Source: Simiduia litorea
GTDB lineage: Bacteria; Pseudomonadota; Gammaproteobacteria; Pseudomonadales; Cellvibrionaceae
NCBI RefSeq assembly: GCF_042853465.1
Contig: NZ_AP031497.1
Location: forward strand, 3,472,001-3,536,000
Reading direction: 5' to 3'
Length of the DNA: 64,000 bases
Positions 1-9,149 of the stretch are shown here, piece by piece. The stretch's first letter is position 1. The number at the start of each line of letters is the position of its first letter. A model generated the notes under the pieces. The model was not told where the DNA came from and searched no databases. It saw only the letters and a program-made list of their open reading frames with translations. The translations under genes were made by a program, and so were the position numbers.

Positions 1-269
1 TGGTTTTTCGGGGCCAAATTCAGCCAATAATACTGCGCCACTGGCCCCTTAAATTCCGCTCTATCAGCGCCGCCAACCTCATCACCAGCGCTTTGTTTGT
101 CCTCCTGCATATCGCCAGCCGCGGCCTCTCATTACTAACGTTGGCTGTGTTTTTTCCGTCGCTGCTATTTGGTTACTTTCGCGAACGGCACGGGAATATT
201 CAAAGTGCTGTCGCTTTGCATGTGGGGTTTAACCTTGTGTTCTTCTCTGTGCTTTTGGTATTTAACTGA
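1..269 (+). CDS. CPBP-family intramembrane metalloprotease, C-terminal part (cut by window edge)
   Basis: Reading frame 3 is open from the window edge to a TGA at 267-269 and gives about 88 residues of a hydrophobic C-terminus. Two family signatures are visible: a His in a membrane segment (FVLLHIASRGL) and a later HVGFN motif followed by a hydrophobic tail. These match the last two conserved motifs of CPBP (CAAX protease / bacteriocin-processing, Abi) proteins, which are multi-spanning metal-dependent proteases of the inner membrane. The N-terminal part with the EE motif lies outside the window. The substrate cannot be inferred. The call rests on motif recognition only. Confidence 0.7.
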   Translation, partial: VFRGQIQPIILRHWPLKFRSISAANLITSALFVLLHIASRGLSLLTLAVFFPSLLFGYFRERHGNIQSAVALHVGFNLVFFSVLLVFN

Positions 270-360
270 TTGAAAACGAGAACGTCAGCTTGGTTGCGAT
301 CTAGGTTCAAAGTTTAGGGAGGGTGCAGTGTGAAATTTTGCCATAAGCGCAATAACCCTC

Positions 361-513
361 CTAATCAGTCACCACCCGCACCCAAATCTTAGGCAGCGGT
401 TTAGGTGGCGACTTTTCTGATACCGTGGAACTCGGTGCCACTCGACGGTAAGGCGTAAGTACCGTACCGATAATGCCGCAGTAGTGATCTGCAGCGCGCC
501 CTTCTCGGGCGTC
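361..513 (-). pseudogene. Startless 50-codon open frame, possible gene remnant
   Basis: The minus strand is open between a TAG at 514-516 and a TAG at 361-363. The peptide begins DAREGRAADHYCGIIG and ends PKIWVRVVTD. It has no ATG and no recognisable ribosome site, yet the composition is protein-like rather than random. It could be the tail of a decayed gene or a non-coding repeat. I do not recognise the family. The rest of 270-602 shows no other gene. Confidence 0.2.
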
Positions 514-542
514 CTATCCTTCACGGCATAAGATCCCTACAT

Positions 543-565
543 AAAAAAGCCCAGCAGGGCTGGGC
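543..565 (-). terminator. Rho-independent terminator of the alpha-glucosidase gene
   Basis: Stem GCCCAGC (549-555) pairs with GCTGGGC (559-565) across a 3-nt loop. Six A residues at 543-548 become the U tract on the minus strand. It lies 37 bp beyond the stop codon of the alpha-glucosidase gene. Confidence 0.85.
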
Positions 566-602
566 GAAGACGAGAGAGTCAAATCGAGATCACACTAAAA
601 GC

Positions 603-2243
603 TTAACGCATAAAGGCGCCTGTGTAGGGCGGTAAAGTCAGCACTTGATCGTCCAAGCTAGCGCCCTGAAGCCCATGGCCGTCTAACATCGACAAAGTCG
701 CCGGAATCGGGATTTGCGCCGCCTTATCCGTTAAGTTGAAAGCAACCCACAAAGACTGACGCTCATCAGCTTTGTGAAAGCGCTCAAACAACAAACAACC
801 TTCAGGTGCGCTGGCGAAACGAATTTCGCCGCCAAGTAATAGCGGTTGATCTTTACGCCACGCCATGAAACCGCGATAAAAGTTCAACATTGAGTTGGCG
901 TCAGCTTCTTGCACATCAACGGCCAACGCAGCGTGCGCGTCAGATACGGGCAACCAAGGTTTTACTTGGCTAAAGCCGGCATTTTTAACATCCGATTGCC
1001 AAGGCATTGGCGTTCTGCAGCCGTCGCGGCCTTTAAAATTTGGCCAAAAAGTTATGCCGTAGGGATCTTGTAAATCTTCATAGGCAATATCGGCCTCGGT
1101 TAAACCCAATTCCTCGCCTTGGTAATAACAAACGCTCCCACGCAGTGAGGCCACAAGGGCATGCAAGGTTTTTCCGAGCACAGGGTTGTAGCCACCACCC
1201 CAGCGGGACATAACGCGTACCACGTCGTGATTGGACAGCGACCAACAAGGCCATCCTTCACCGAGACTAGCCTCTAAATTTTCGACCGTATCGCGAATGT
1301 GCTTGGCGCACAGCTCTGGCACCAATAATTCAAAACTGTAAGCCATGTGTAGGCGTTCATTATTGGCGGTGTACTCGGCCATAGTCGCCAAGCTATCTTC
1401 CGATGAAATTTCACCGAGGGTCACCGCACCGGGGAAGCGGTCGATTAAACGACGCAGGCGCTGCAAAAACGCCAAGTTTTCCGGCTGCGTATTGTTGTAG
1501 TAATGGTATTGAAAGGCGTAGGGGTTATCTTCACTAAAGCCACGGCCCTGGCGCTGTTCTGGCGGCTTAGCGGGGTTGTCCCTTAACTGCGCGTCGTGAA
1601 AGCAAAAATTGATCGCATCTAAGCGCAGGCCATCAACACCGCGCTCTAGCCAAAACTCCACTTCCGACAGAATTTGATTCTGGACATCCGGATTGTGAAA
1701 ATTTAAATCCGGCTGGCTTTTCAAAAAATTGTGCAGATAGTATTGGCCTCGGCGTGGCTCCCACTCCCAACCACAACCGCCAAAAATAGAAATCCAATTA
1801 TTCGGCGCAGTGCCATCCGGCTTGGCGTCGGCCCACACATACCAATCCGATTTAGGATTGTCGCGGCTCGCTCGGCTCTCTTCAAACCAAGCGTGTTGAT
1901 CGCTGGTGTGACTTAACACCTGATCAATCATCACTTTAATATTGCGCTCATGCGCCTGTGCTATGAGGGTGTCCAAATCATCTAACGAGCCAAACAAGGG
2001 GTCGACATCGCGGTAGTCGCTAATGTCATAGCCAAAGTCCTTCATTGGCGATTTAAAGAAGGGAGACACCCAGATGGCGTCGACACCTAAGCTCGCGATA
2101 TAGTCGAGCTTGTTAATGATGCCGCGAATATCGCCCACACCATCGTCATTAGCATCCATAAGGCTTCTTGGGTACACCTGATAGATGACGGCCCCCCGCC
2201 ACCAAGGGCTGTTAGCTTGCATTAAATTTGGCGCAGTTGACAT
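603..2243 (-). CDS. GH13 alpha-glucosidase (oligo-1,4/1,6-glucosidase type)
   Basis: A 546-residue protein that hydrolyses terminal glucose from maltose and maltodextrins by the retaining GH13 mechanism. The N-terminus (WWRGAVIYQVYPRSL) and the early DDGVGDIRGI motif are typical of subfamily 23-like glucosidases. Catalytic residues are visible: nucleophile Asp209 in GLRLDAINF, acid/base Glu278 in TLGEISSED, and Asp340 in SLSNHDV. There is no signal peptide, so it is probably cytoplasmic and acts on imported sugar. It is transcribed divergently from the amylase gene at 2627, and the shared intergenic region holds two ATACGTAT palindromes. Whether it prefers alpha-1,4 or alpha-1,6 bonds cannot be decided by eye. 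Confidence 0.93.
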   Translation of the reverse strand: MSTAPNLMQANSPWWRGAVIYQVYPRSLMDANDDGVGDIRGIINKLDYIASLGVDAIWVSPFFKSPMKDFGYDISDYRDVDPLFGSLDDLDTLIAQAHERNIKVMIDQVLSHTSDQHAWFEESRASRDNPKSDWYVWADAKPDGTAPNNWISIFGGCGWEWEPRRGQYYLHNFLKSQPDLNFHNPDVQNQILSEVEFWLERGVDGLRLDAINFCFHDAQLRDNPAKPPEQRQGRGFSEDNPYAFQYHYYNNTQPENLAFLQRLRRLIDRFPGAVTLGEISSEDSLATMAEYTANNERLHMAYSFELLVPELCAKHIRDTVENLEASLGEGWPCWSLSNHDVVRVMSRWGGGYNPVLGKTLHALVASLRGSVCYYQGEELGLTEADIAYEDLQDPYGITFWPNFKGRDGCRTPMPWQSDVKNAGFSQVKPWLPVSDAHAALAVDVQEADANSMLNFYRGFMAWRKDQPLLLGGEIRFASAPEGCLLFERFHKADERQSLWVAFNLTDKAAQIPIPATLSMLDGHGLQGASLDDQVLTLPPYTGAFMR

Positions 2244-2413
2244 GGCTACCTCAAATGACTGAATCCTTACCTGCTAACCTTATTGCAACCACAGCTATCA
2301 ACCTGCAAGTCGCGGGTGAGATAGAACTGAAAGCCATCAAGATCGAGCAGGCAATTCATTATTGTTTTCGATAAATGCAACATACTGGAGCGAGCCAAAG
2401 CACAGCAAGTGAC

Positions 2414-2477
2414 TACATACGTATGCATAGCAGACGAGCGTCCAACTAACGCGCCTAAGCCTATGAATACGTATGTA
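2414..2477. promoter_or_regulatory. Pair of LacI-type operator palindromes in the glucosidase/amylase divergent promoter region
   Basis: Two near-palindromes share the core ATACGTAT: TACATACGTATGCA at 2414-2427 and TGAATACGTATGTA at 2464-2477. Their centres are exactly 50 bp apart. One lies about 177 bp from the glucosidase start and the other about 156 bp from the amylase start. The even symmetry with a central CG is the shape bound by LacI-family dimers. The same core occurs upstream of the pullulanase and of the secreted amylase. Confidence 0.75.
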
Positions 2478-2626
2478 TTATTGGTCAGATTCTAGGCGTG
2501 CACGGGGCTTATGGAATAACCTATGACGGTATTGTGATTGTTAGTCCTCTCGTTCTTTACCCCCGCCAAACGGCCCTAGCGCCGAGCGGCGGCGGGTCAT
2601 TTTTTAGAACCCTAACCGGAGCCACC

Positions 2627-4354
2627 ATGCACAACTCTTGCACTGCCTTGGCGTTAGCCATCAGCTTAGCAAGCCTTTCGGCCTGCTCACCTAATAACAA
2701 CAGCGATAAGCAAGCAGAAGTCGAAATCACGCCGCCGAGGGTGATTGGTACCGAGGAGCCGTGGGCCAGCGAGGCGATCTATTTCGTGCTAACCGACCGC
2801 TTTGTGGATGGCGACAAGCACAATAACTTTGAACAACAAGGTACCGATATAGAGGCCGGCCAATGGCACAGCTTTAATCGGCACTTCGACGGCCCAGAGG
2901 GCCGCAGCGCCAATGTCGGCTATATGGGCGGTGATTTTAAGGGCCTGCTCAACAACGCCCAATACATTCGAGATATGGGCTTCACTGCCATTTGGATGAC
3001 CCCCATTATCGACAACCCCGATGCCGCCTTTAACGGTGGCGACCCCGTGGGTTACGACACATGGGGCGACGGCGGCAAGACCGGCTTTCACGGCTACTGG
3101 GGCGTGAACTTCTACACCCTAGACGAACATTTACCCTCAGCCGATTTAGACTACCGCCAACTCAACACCGCGTTAAAACAAAATTTCGGTTTAAAAACAG
3201 TGCTGGATATCGTCGGCAATCATGGCTCGCCGTCTTACACGGCGCCAACCCAAATCAGTAACTTTGGTAAACTATTTGATAAAGACGGCAAGCTCATTGC
3301 CGACCACCAAAATCTTCATCCCAGCGAGCTCGACGACACTGAGCCTCTACACGCTTTGTACAACCGCAAACCCGACGTCGCTCAACTTTCTGATTTTAAT
3401 GAGAACAATCCGGCGCTTGTGGACTACTTAGTGGGCTCTTACTTGCAATGGATTGATCAAGGCGCCGATGCCATACGCATTGATACCATCAAGCATGTAC
3501 CGCATCACTTTTGGAAAACTGTGGCTGATCGCATTCGAGCCGAACACCCGGGTTACTTCCTATTTGGCGAATCGTGGAATTACGACGCCGAGTTCATTGC
3601 TCAGCACACCAAGCCGGAAAATGGCGGCGTTAGCGTTTTAGATTTCCCATTACAGAAAGCGATGTTCGCCATGTTTGGCCAAGCGCAAGCGCCCTATAGC
3701 GAAGCGCTCAGTGCGCTGCACCTAAACGACGACATCTACCACAACGTCTATGACCTAGTGACCTTTTACGACAATCACGACGTGCAGCGCCTAGATGCAA
3801 CGGATAACGGCTTTATCGACGCCAATAATTTCTTATTCACGGTGCGCGGGATTCCGCAAGTTTATTATGGCTCGGAAATGGGTTTTGAGCGTGGTATGAA
3901 GGAGCATCAAGGCTCGCGCAACTACTTTGGCGAAAACCGTATTAATCAAGCGCAAAAGCACCCCATACACGAAGCGCTGAAACGCGTTGCACACTTGCGC
4001 AAAAATATTCCTGCACTTCAACGCGGTGTTCAGGTTAACATTGCTTTCGAAAAAAACACGGCCGCGTTTTTGCGGATTATTGAAATCGAAGATAAACATC
4101 AAACCGCGCTGGTGCTGTTAAACAAAGGCGATAGCGAGCACACCTTCTCGCTCAACGATTTAATCAGCAATGGCCAATGGCAAGCGCAAATTCAAGGCAC
4201 AACTGAAACGGTAAACAACAATGGCCTCGAACTAAGCGTTCCCGCGCACGGCATTGAAGTTCTACTATTTGAGCAAGTCAACAACAGCCCCAAATTAATC
4301 GCTCAGCTCACCGAGCTGACAAACAATGATCGTGCGGCTAATACCGATCATTAA
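2627..4354 (+). CDS. GH13 alpha-amylase family lipoprotein
   Basis: The product is about 575 residues from the ATG at 2627, which is preceded by GGAG and opens a lipoprotein signal peptide ending in LSAC. The open frame extends upstream to 2498, but that part is not protein-like. The mature protein is a GH13 barrel with nucleophile Asp near residue 285 (AIRIDTIKH), acid/base Glu near 314 (FGESWN) and Asp near 384 (YDNHDVQR). The pattern IYFVLTDRF with GYWGVNFY resembles amylases and cyclomaltodextrinases that act on starch or maltodextrins. The lipid anchor suggests an outer-membrane or periplasmic position. The MFS transporter follows 88 bp downstream, after a hairpin. The exact product specificity is unknown. 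Confidence 0.9.
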   Translation: MHNSCTALALAISLASLSACSPNNNSDKQAEVEITPPRVIGTEEPWASEAIYFVLTDRFVDGDKHNNFEQQGTDIEAGQWHSFNRHFDGPEGRSANVGYMGGDFKGLLNNAQYIRDMGFTAIWMTPIIDNPDAAFNGGDPVGYDTWGDGGKTGFHGYWGVNFYTLDEHLPSADLDYRQLNTALKQNFGLKTVLDIVGNHGSPSYTAPTQISNFGKLFDKDGKLIADHQNLHPSELDDTEPLHALYNRKPDVAQLSDFNENNPALVDYLVGSYLQWIDQGADAIRIDTIKHVPHHFWKTVADRIRAEHPGYFLFGESWNYDAEFIAQHTKPENGGVSVLDFPLQKAMFAMFGQAQAPYSEALSALHLNDDIYHNVYDLVTFYDNHDVQRLDATDNGFIDANNFLFTVRGIPQVYYGSEMGFERGMKEHQGSRNYFGENRINQAQKHPIHEALKRVAHLRKNIPALQRGVQVNIAFEKNTAAFLRIIEIEDKHQTALVLLNKGDSEHTFSLNDLISNGQWQAQIQGTTETVNNNGLELSVPAHGIEVLLFEQVNNSPKLIAQLTELTNNDRAANTDH

Positions 4355-4372
4355 CACTTTATGCACCGCTTA

Positions 4373-4397
4373 GGGTCACACTGTGACCCGCTTTTTT
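4373..4397 (+). terminator. Hairpin after the lipoprotein amylase gene
   Basis: GGGTCAC and GTGACCC (4373-4389) form a 7-bp stem with a 3-nt loop, followed by GC and six T. It sits between the amylase stop and the transporter start, so read-through would be needed for co-transcription. Confidence 0.7.
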
Positions 4398-4442
4398 CAA
4401 ATACAGTTAGTACAAATCATAAAAACAATTAGGTAATCCCTC

Positions 4443-5903
4443 ATGAGCCAACCCAGTAAAAAGCAACCGATTTTGCCCTTTTGGCAAGTATGGAATGTCA
4501 GCTTCGGTTTTCTCGGCGTCCAATTCGGCTTCGCACTACAAAATGCCAACGTCAGCCGTGTGTTGTCGGATCTGGGTGCTGATCTACATTCTCTGTCGCT
4601 GTTTTGGCTAGCCGCACCCATCATGGGGTTACTGGTACAACCCATTGTCGGCGCCGCATCGGATAAAACATGGAACCGCTTCGGCCGCCGTCGCCCTTAT
4701 ATTTTAGGCGGCGCGATTGCTGCCGCGGCCGGCATGCTACTGATGCCAAACGCGCCGCTGTTTGTGGCCTTCCTAGCGCCGATGATCTTCGGTGGCATGA
4801 TGCTGGCACTGATGGACGGCGCCTTCAACGTCACCATGCAACCGTTTCGCGCTTTGGTTGCCGATATGGTGCCCAGTGAACAGCGCACCCTCGGCTATTC
4901 CATTCAATCGCTTTTAATAAACATTGGTGCAGTATTCGGTTCAATACTACCGTTTCTATTGACCAATGTTATCGGTTTAGAAAATTCAGCCGCCGTCGGC
5001 CAGGTTGCTCCATCGGTTACCTGGGCATTCTATCTCGGCGCGACGATTTTATTCGGCACCGTTTTGTGGACAGTGCTGCGCACCAAAGAGTATCCACCGG
5101 AAGAATACAACGCCTACAAGGGCCTGGATGCAGACACCCTAGCCAAAGCCAACATTCCAAAGCCCATGACTAAAAAGTTAGCGGAATTTTGGCAGCTATT
5201 TATCAATATGCCGAAAACGATGCGTCAGCTAGCGCTCGTGCAATTCTTCAGTTGGTTTGCACTTTTCATCATGTGGGTTTACACCACGCCAGCCATCACT
5301 CAATACGTATGGGGCATTGAGGCAAAATGGTTTGACCCAACTTACTTACACTCACTCGAAAGTATTCCCACCGATATTGCCGCCGCCAAGGGCGCTGCCG
5401 GTGACTGGGTAGGCATTTTGTTTGCTGGCTACTCTTTATTTGCTGCGATTTTTTCGGTGCTGCTCACGAAGTTGTCGATGACTTTCGGACGCAAGCCGGT
5501 TTACGCCGTCTCTCTGCTTGCTGGCGGTTTAGGGTATATCAGTTTTCTATTGTTTCAAAATCCCGAGCTTACCCACGTTAACTTGCTGATTACCGAAGTG
5601 GACGTACCAAAGGGCGCTGTTGGTTTATTGTTACCTATGATTGGTGTGGGCATGGCCTGGGCGGCAATTCTTGCCATGCCCTACGCGATCTTATCAGACA
5701 CCCTACCGGCAGATAAAACCGGCGTATACATGGGTATCTTCAACTTCACCATCGCCGCACCGCAAATCATTTCGGGCCTCTTTGCAGGCTGGATACTGCA
5801 CAATGTATTCGCCAATGAAGCCATCTATATATTGATGCTGGCCGGTGGCGCCATGATTGCCGGTGCTGTTTCGGTTGTGTTCGTAAAAGAAGATAACCAA
5901 TAA
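4443..5903 (+). CDS. MFS sugar transporter, maltose/sucrose type
   Basis: A 486-residue polytopic membrane protein with about twelve hydrophobic segments. The N-terminal segment WNVSFGFLGVQFGFALQNAN and the loop DKTWNRFGRRRPYILGG are characteristic of the GPH/SUT-like branch of the major facilitator superfamily, whose members carry alpha-glucosides such as maltose or sucrose by cation symport. Its position between amylase, receptor and pullulanase genes points to maltose or short maltodextrins as substrate, which is inference from context. A strong terminator follows. Confidence 0.88.
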   Translation: MSQPSKKQPILPFWQVWNVSFGFLGVQFGFALQNANVSRVLSDLGADLHSLSLFWLAAPIMGLLVQPIVGAASDKTWNRFGRRRPYILGGAIAAAAGMLLMPNAPLFVAFLAPMIFGGMMLALMDGAFNVTMQPFRALVADMVPSEQRTLGYSIQSLLINIGAVFGSILPFLLTNVIGLENSAAVGQVAPSVTWAFYLGATILFGTVLWTVLRTKEYPPEEYNAYKGLDADTLAKANIPKPMTKKLAEFWQLFINMPKTMRQLALVQFFSWFALFIMWVYTTPAITQYVWGIEAKWFDPTYLHSLESIPTDIAAAKGAAGDWVGILFAGYSLFAAIFSVLLTKLSMTFGRKPVYAVSLLAGGLGYISFLLFQNPELTHVNLLITEVDVPKGAVGLLLPMIGVGMAWAAILAMPYAILSDTLPADKTGVYMGIFNFTIAAPQIISGLFAGWILHNVFANEAIYILMLAGGAMIAGAVSVVFVKEDNQ

Positions 5904-5927
5904 CGTCGCAATAAACTGCGGTTATCG

Positions 5928-5956
5928 GTAAGGGGCCTTTAAGGCCCCTTACTTTT
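5928..5956 (+). terminator. Rho-independent terminator of the MFS transporter gene
   Basis: GTAAGGGGCCTT (5928-5939) and AAGGCCCCTTAC (5941-5952) are perfect inverted repeats and form a long GC-rich stem. TTTT follows. It begins 25 bp after the stop codon. Confidence 0.85.
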
Positions 5957-6080
5957 GCCCGCAATAAATGAATACCATTGAACATTCATGCCTTTACATC
6001 AGCAGGTATAGTGGCGTGCGCGTAGACACAACAATGATTGGTTAGTCATACATCAACACCTCGCAGGAAAATGTCACACG

Positions 6081-6120
6081 AAAAAAAAGCCGCGACACCA
6101 AAGTGCCGCGGCATTTTTTT
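6081..6120. terminator. Bidirectional terminator between convergent transporter and TonB-receptor genes
   Basis: An A8 tract (6081-6088) is followed by GCCGCGACAC (6089-6098), loop CAAA, GTGCCGCGGC (6103-6112) and A plus T7. The 10-bp stem has one mismatch. It can serve the minus-strand receptor gene and act as a back-up for the plus strand. Confidence 0.8.
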
Positions 6121-6150
6121 AGCGCTTAGGCGGATGTCCGCCTTCTGCGC

Positions 6151-6190
6151 TGTTAGCTGTTAGCTGTTAGCTGTTAGCTGTTAGCTGTTA
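6151..6190. repeat. Heptanucleotide tandem repeat (TGTTAGC)
   Basis: Five complete TGTTAGC copies (6151-6185) plus TGTTA. The array runs directly into the TAA stop codon of the receptor gene on the minus strand. Seven is not a multiple of three, so slippage here changes the reading frame of any extension but not the coding part. Confidence 0.9.
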
Positions 6191-9073
6191 AAAAGTATAA
6201 TTAACACCAAGATAATACTGGCGACCGAAGTAGGAAATCGTCCCCGTGGCACTTTCTGTTCCAAAATACCCGATATTAGGCTCATCGGTTAAATTGTTAA
6301 TTGAGAATATTAAGTCCACCCCTGAATCGAAGCCATAACTAGCCTGATAATCCCACACAGTAGAAGCCGCTCGCATAGTGGAATTAACTGTCTCACCTAC
6401 AACTTCATCGAGCCGTTCACTTTGATAAACGCCTGACAAACGCGTTTCAAAGCTATCGTAGGTGTAAAACAACATCAGGTTTCCAGAATGCGGCGACAAT
6501 CCAGCAAAACGGGTTTTATAGCCAGGGATATCGTTAAACGGATTAGAGGTGACCATTTCACTCTCAACATAGGCATAACCGGCGTTGAAACCGAGACCAT
6601 CAAATGGGGCCGGCAACATATCAAACGCATAAGTCATAGCCAATTCCGCGCCACGTATATACCCGCCTTCGCCGTTATTAACAGAGACTTCATAGTCACC
6701 TCTCACGACGGGTATTTCCCTCGGTAGTTCACCCGGTGTCTCTATCAAAAATGTATCAGGCCTTGGTACACCAGCGGCAAGATAATCTTCCACAAAGAAA
6801 TCAATTAAGCGAATCTTTTGCACTTGATTAATAACATCTTTATTGTAGATGGCCACTGTCACAGCACCGTTACCATCTTCAAAGTAATGCTCATAAGACA
6901 GATCTATTTGATTCGCTTCAAATGGACGCAGATAAGGGTTTTTAGTTTGCTGTAGATCGTAGCGAGCAATACCTGACTGGGTACCAGTTTCAGACACAGA
7001 ACCTGTTTTCACAAATGCCAAATCGCCAATCGGCACGCGCGAAATAACTTTTGCCGCACTAAAACGCAAATTGTCGTTCTCTGTAAGCGCGTAATTTAGA
7101 TTTAACGACGGTAACGTTTTACGGTATTTTTCACCTTCGCGCTGAACGGAGATATCAACGCCGTAATCCAAGTTACTTGCTCCGGTTTCATCTAACACAA
7201 CATCACTAGGCTGCAACGGATCCTCAGTTAATTCTAGCGGTATATAACCAACCGAATACTGCTCGGTTTCCACTACCCGAACGCCTAAGTTACCAGTGAG
7301 ACCTTTGCCACCTATCTCAGTATCTATATTCACCATGAAATAGACAGACCTAACGTCTTCTTCCACGTCGGCGCGTTCCTGCATAGACCATTGACGATTT
7401 TCCCCCCAGCGCGCCTTAGGAGTTATATCTCGAGGATTTCCATCATTATCTAATACTTGTCCTGCAGCTACTGCCCGAGCAAAAATTGCGTCCGAATCTA
7501 TTGCTAAATAATTTGGAAAGTGACTAAACTCTCCCTGCCATGACACTATCTCAGCATCGGACGGCAATATTTCAAGTGAATAATCATTGGCGTATTCACC
7601 ATCACCATTACCACCATAATAAAATACCTGCCGAGAGTTATTGTAACGTCGTTTCGAAACCCGAACACCGGCCTCCAGACTACTAACCATACCCCAATCA
7701 AGTTCTAACTTGCCATCTAACTTGAGCGCATCAGATGTATCATCACTCAGATGCGGATAAATTTCATAGCTGGTCAAACGCAAGCTAGTTGGATCGGTGT
7801 AATCTTTGTTTAATGCAACATTGGGTATAGTAAGCCCGTTATTTTTCCATACGAGCATTTGGTCGCCGTTACGTACCCAGTCAACACCGCCATTTCCGTT
7901 ATCAACTGCATCGTACAGGTGTGAACGAGAGATCCCATCTTTTTCATAAGCTTCAGATTCTGCATGCGCATAGTCTAGCGCTATCGACCAAGTATCACCG
8001 CGCCACTCAAAATTAAGGCCGCCGGACAACACTTCTGAAGACTCCGAAGAATCATCATTTATAACTTGGAAATTTAATCGTGCAGGCGCTAATGGATCGG
8101 TTGCTGCCACGCCGCCGGTAATAATTTCACCATCGGCGGATAAGTTATCCAACTGGCCGTCGCGTAGTGTGTTAATACGGAAACCAGTTGCATAGCTTTC
8201 TGTGTCGAATTTGGAATAAAACAGATCTCCCCTAGCGGTGAAATTCTCACTAGGTTCGAACACCAAAGTGCTCATGTAGCCGTCACGGGTATCTACACCA
8301 CCGTTTTGCTGGAACTCAAAGCCCTCACTGATTCGATAATCTCCGACTTTCGAATAACTCAAGCCGATAGATTCCATCGCCGCATTGGCCTGCTTAAGAT
8401 GTGCATAACCTACGGCCACACCCAACGTATCGTCCATGAACTTGCCCATATAGGAAAGCGTCAGGCGATTACCAAAGGCATCGGCATTTTCAACATCTGC
8501 GGCGCGATCATTGTAGCTGCCGCGCAGGCTGACAAAGGCTTGATGCACTTTGTCATTTTCAAGCGGATTAGCCGCACGCATATCTACCGTGCCAGCCACA
8601 CCACCTTCAATGAGCGATGCTTTAGGTGATTTGTAAACCACAACATTCGACAATAGTTCAGATGGATACTGGCTAAAATCTACCTCACGGGTACCACGAG
8701 TATCGGTCGTGACCTGCTCCCTACCGTTCATAGTAGAAAACACAAATCCGGCGCCCATACCACGTAATTGAATACGTCCTGCTTGGCCACCCGTTCGATC
8801 AAACGTTACGCCGGGCAATCGGGCTAGCGAATCGGCGATAGACATATCTGGCAAACCGCCCATGTCCGAAGCGGAGATCGCCTCCACCACTGTGTCGGCA
8901 TCGCGTTTAATATCAAGGGCATTTTGGATAGACCGGCGAATGCCAACCACTTCAATTTCTTCCAAACTTTCGATGGCTTCTTCATTTTCCGACTGCGCAA
9001 AGGCATAACTACCACCGGCCAACAGTACCGCGCTGATTAAAAAGCTCAGCGGCTTTTTATGAAATGTTCTCAT
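6188..9073 (-). CDS. TonB-dependent outer-membrane receptor, probable maltodextrin transporter
   Basis: A 961-residue protein with a signal peptide ending near SYAFAQ, a TonB-box-like stretch (EEIEVVGI), a plug domain (DSLARLPGVTFDRTGGQ, IQLRGMG) and a large barrel ending in YYLGVNYTF with the terminal Phe of outer-membrane barrels. The N-terminal pattern matches the Xanthomonas/Caulobacter-type receptors that take up carbohydrates. It imports an oligosaccharide through the outer membrane using TonB energy. It starts 76 bp after the pullulanase stop on the same strand, with a good ribosome site (TAGGAGA), so the two are probably one operon under the operators near 13.64 kb. Maltodextrin specificity is inferred from its neighbours. 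Confidence 0.92.
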   Translation of the reverse strand: MRTFHKKPLSFLISAVLLAGGSYAFAQSENEEAIESLEEIEVVGIRRSIQNALDIKRDADTVVEAISASDMGGLPDMSIADSLARLPGVTFDRTGGQAGRIQLRGMGAGFVFSTMNGREQVTTDTRGTREVDFSQYPSELLSNVVVYKSPKASLIEGGVAGTVDMRAANPLENDKVHQAFVSLRGSYNDRAADVENADAFGNRLTLSYMGKFMDDTLGVAVGYAHLKQANAAMESIGLSYSKVGDYRISEGFEFQQNGGVDTRDGYMSTLVFEPSENFTARGDLFYSKFDTESYATGFRINTLRDGQLDNLSADGEIITGGVAATDPLAPARLNFQVINDDSSESSEVLSGGLNFEWRGDTWSIALDYAHAESEAYEKDGISRSHLYDAVDNGNGGVDWVRNGDQMLVWKNNGLTIPNVALNKDYTDPTSLRLTSYEIYPHLSDDTSDALKLDGKLELDWGMVSSLEAGVRVSKRRYNNSRQVFYYGGNGDGEYANDYSLEILPSDAEIVSWQGEFSHFPNYLAIDSDAIFARAVAAGQVLDNDGNPRDITPKARWGENRQWSMQERADVEEDVRSVYFMVNIDTEIGGKGLTGNLGVRVVETEQYSVGYIPLELTEDPLQPSDVVLDETGASNLDYGVDISVQREGEKYRKTLPSLNLNYALTENDNLRFSAAKVISRVPIGDLAFVKTGSVSETGTQSGIARYDLQQTKNPYLRPFEANQIDLSYEHYFEDGNGAVTVAIYNKDVINQVQKIRLIDFFVEDYLAAGVPRPDTFLIETPGELPREIPVVRGDYEVSVNNGEGGYIRGAELAMTYAFDMLPAPFDGLGFNAGYAYVESEMVTSNPFNDIPGYKTRFAGLSPHSGNLMLFYTYDSFETRLSGVYQSERLDEVVGETVNSTMRAASTVWDYQASYGFDSGVDLIFSINNLTDEPNIGYFGTESATGTISYFGRQYYLGVNYTF

Positions 9074-9149
9074 GGGTGTCTCCTAACAGAGTGTCAAAGC
9101 ACCTGAATAAAATTGTGTGGGCTGACCAGTGGGCCAGCCCGTCCGGCGC

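Noticed and set aside
2498..2626. N-terminal extension of the lipoprotein amylase frame
   Set aside because: The ATG at 2627 has a ribosome site and starts a lipoprotein signal peptide; the 43 upstream codons are not protein-like.
8306..8629. 107-codon plus-strand frame inside the TonB receptor gene
   Set aside because: Antisense shadow of a well-supported receptor gene; no ribosome site and no recognisable family.
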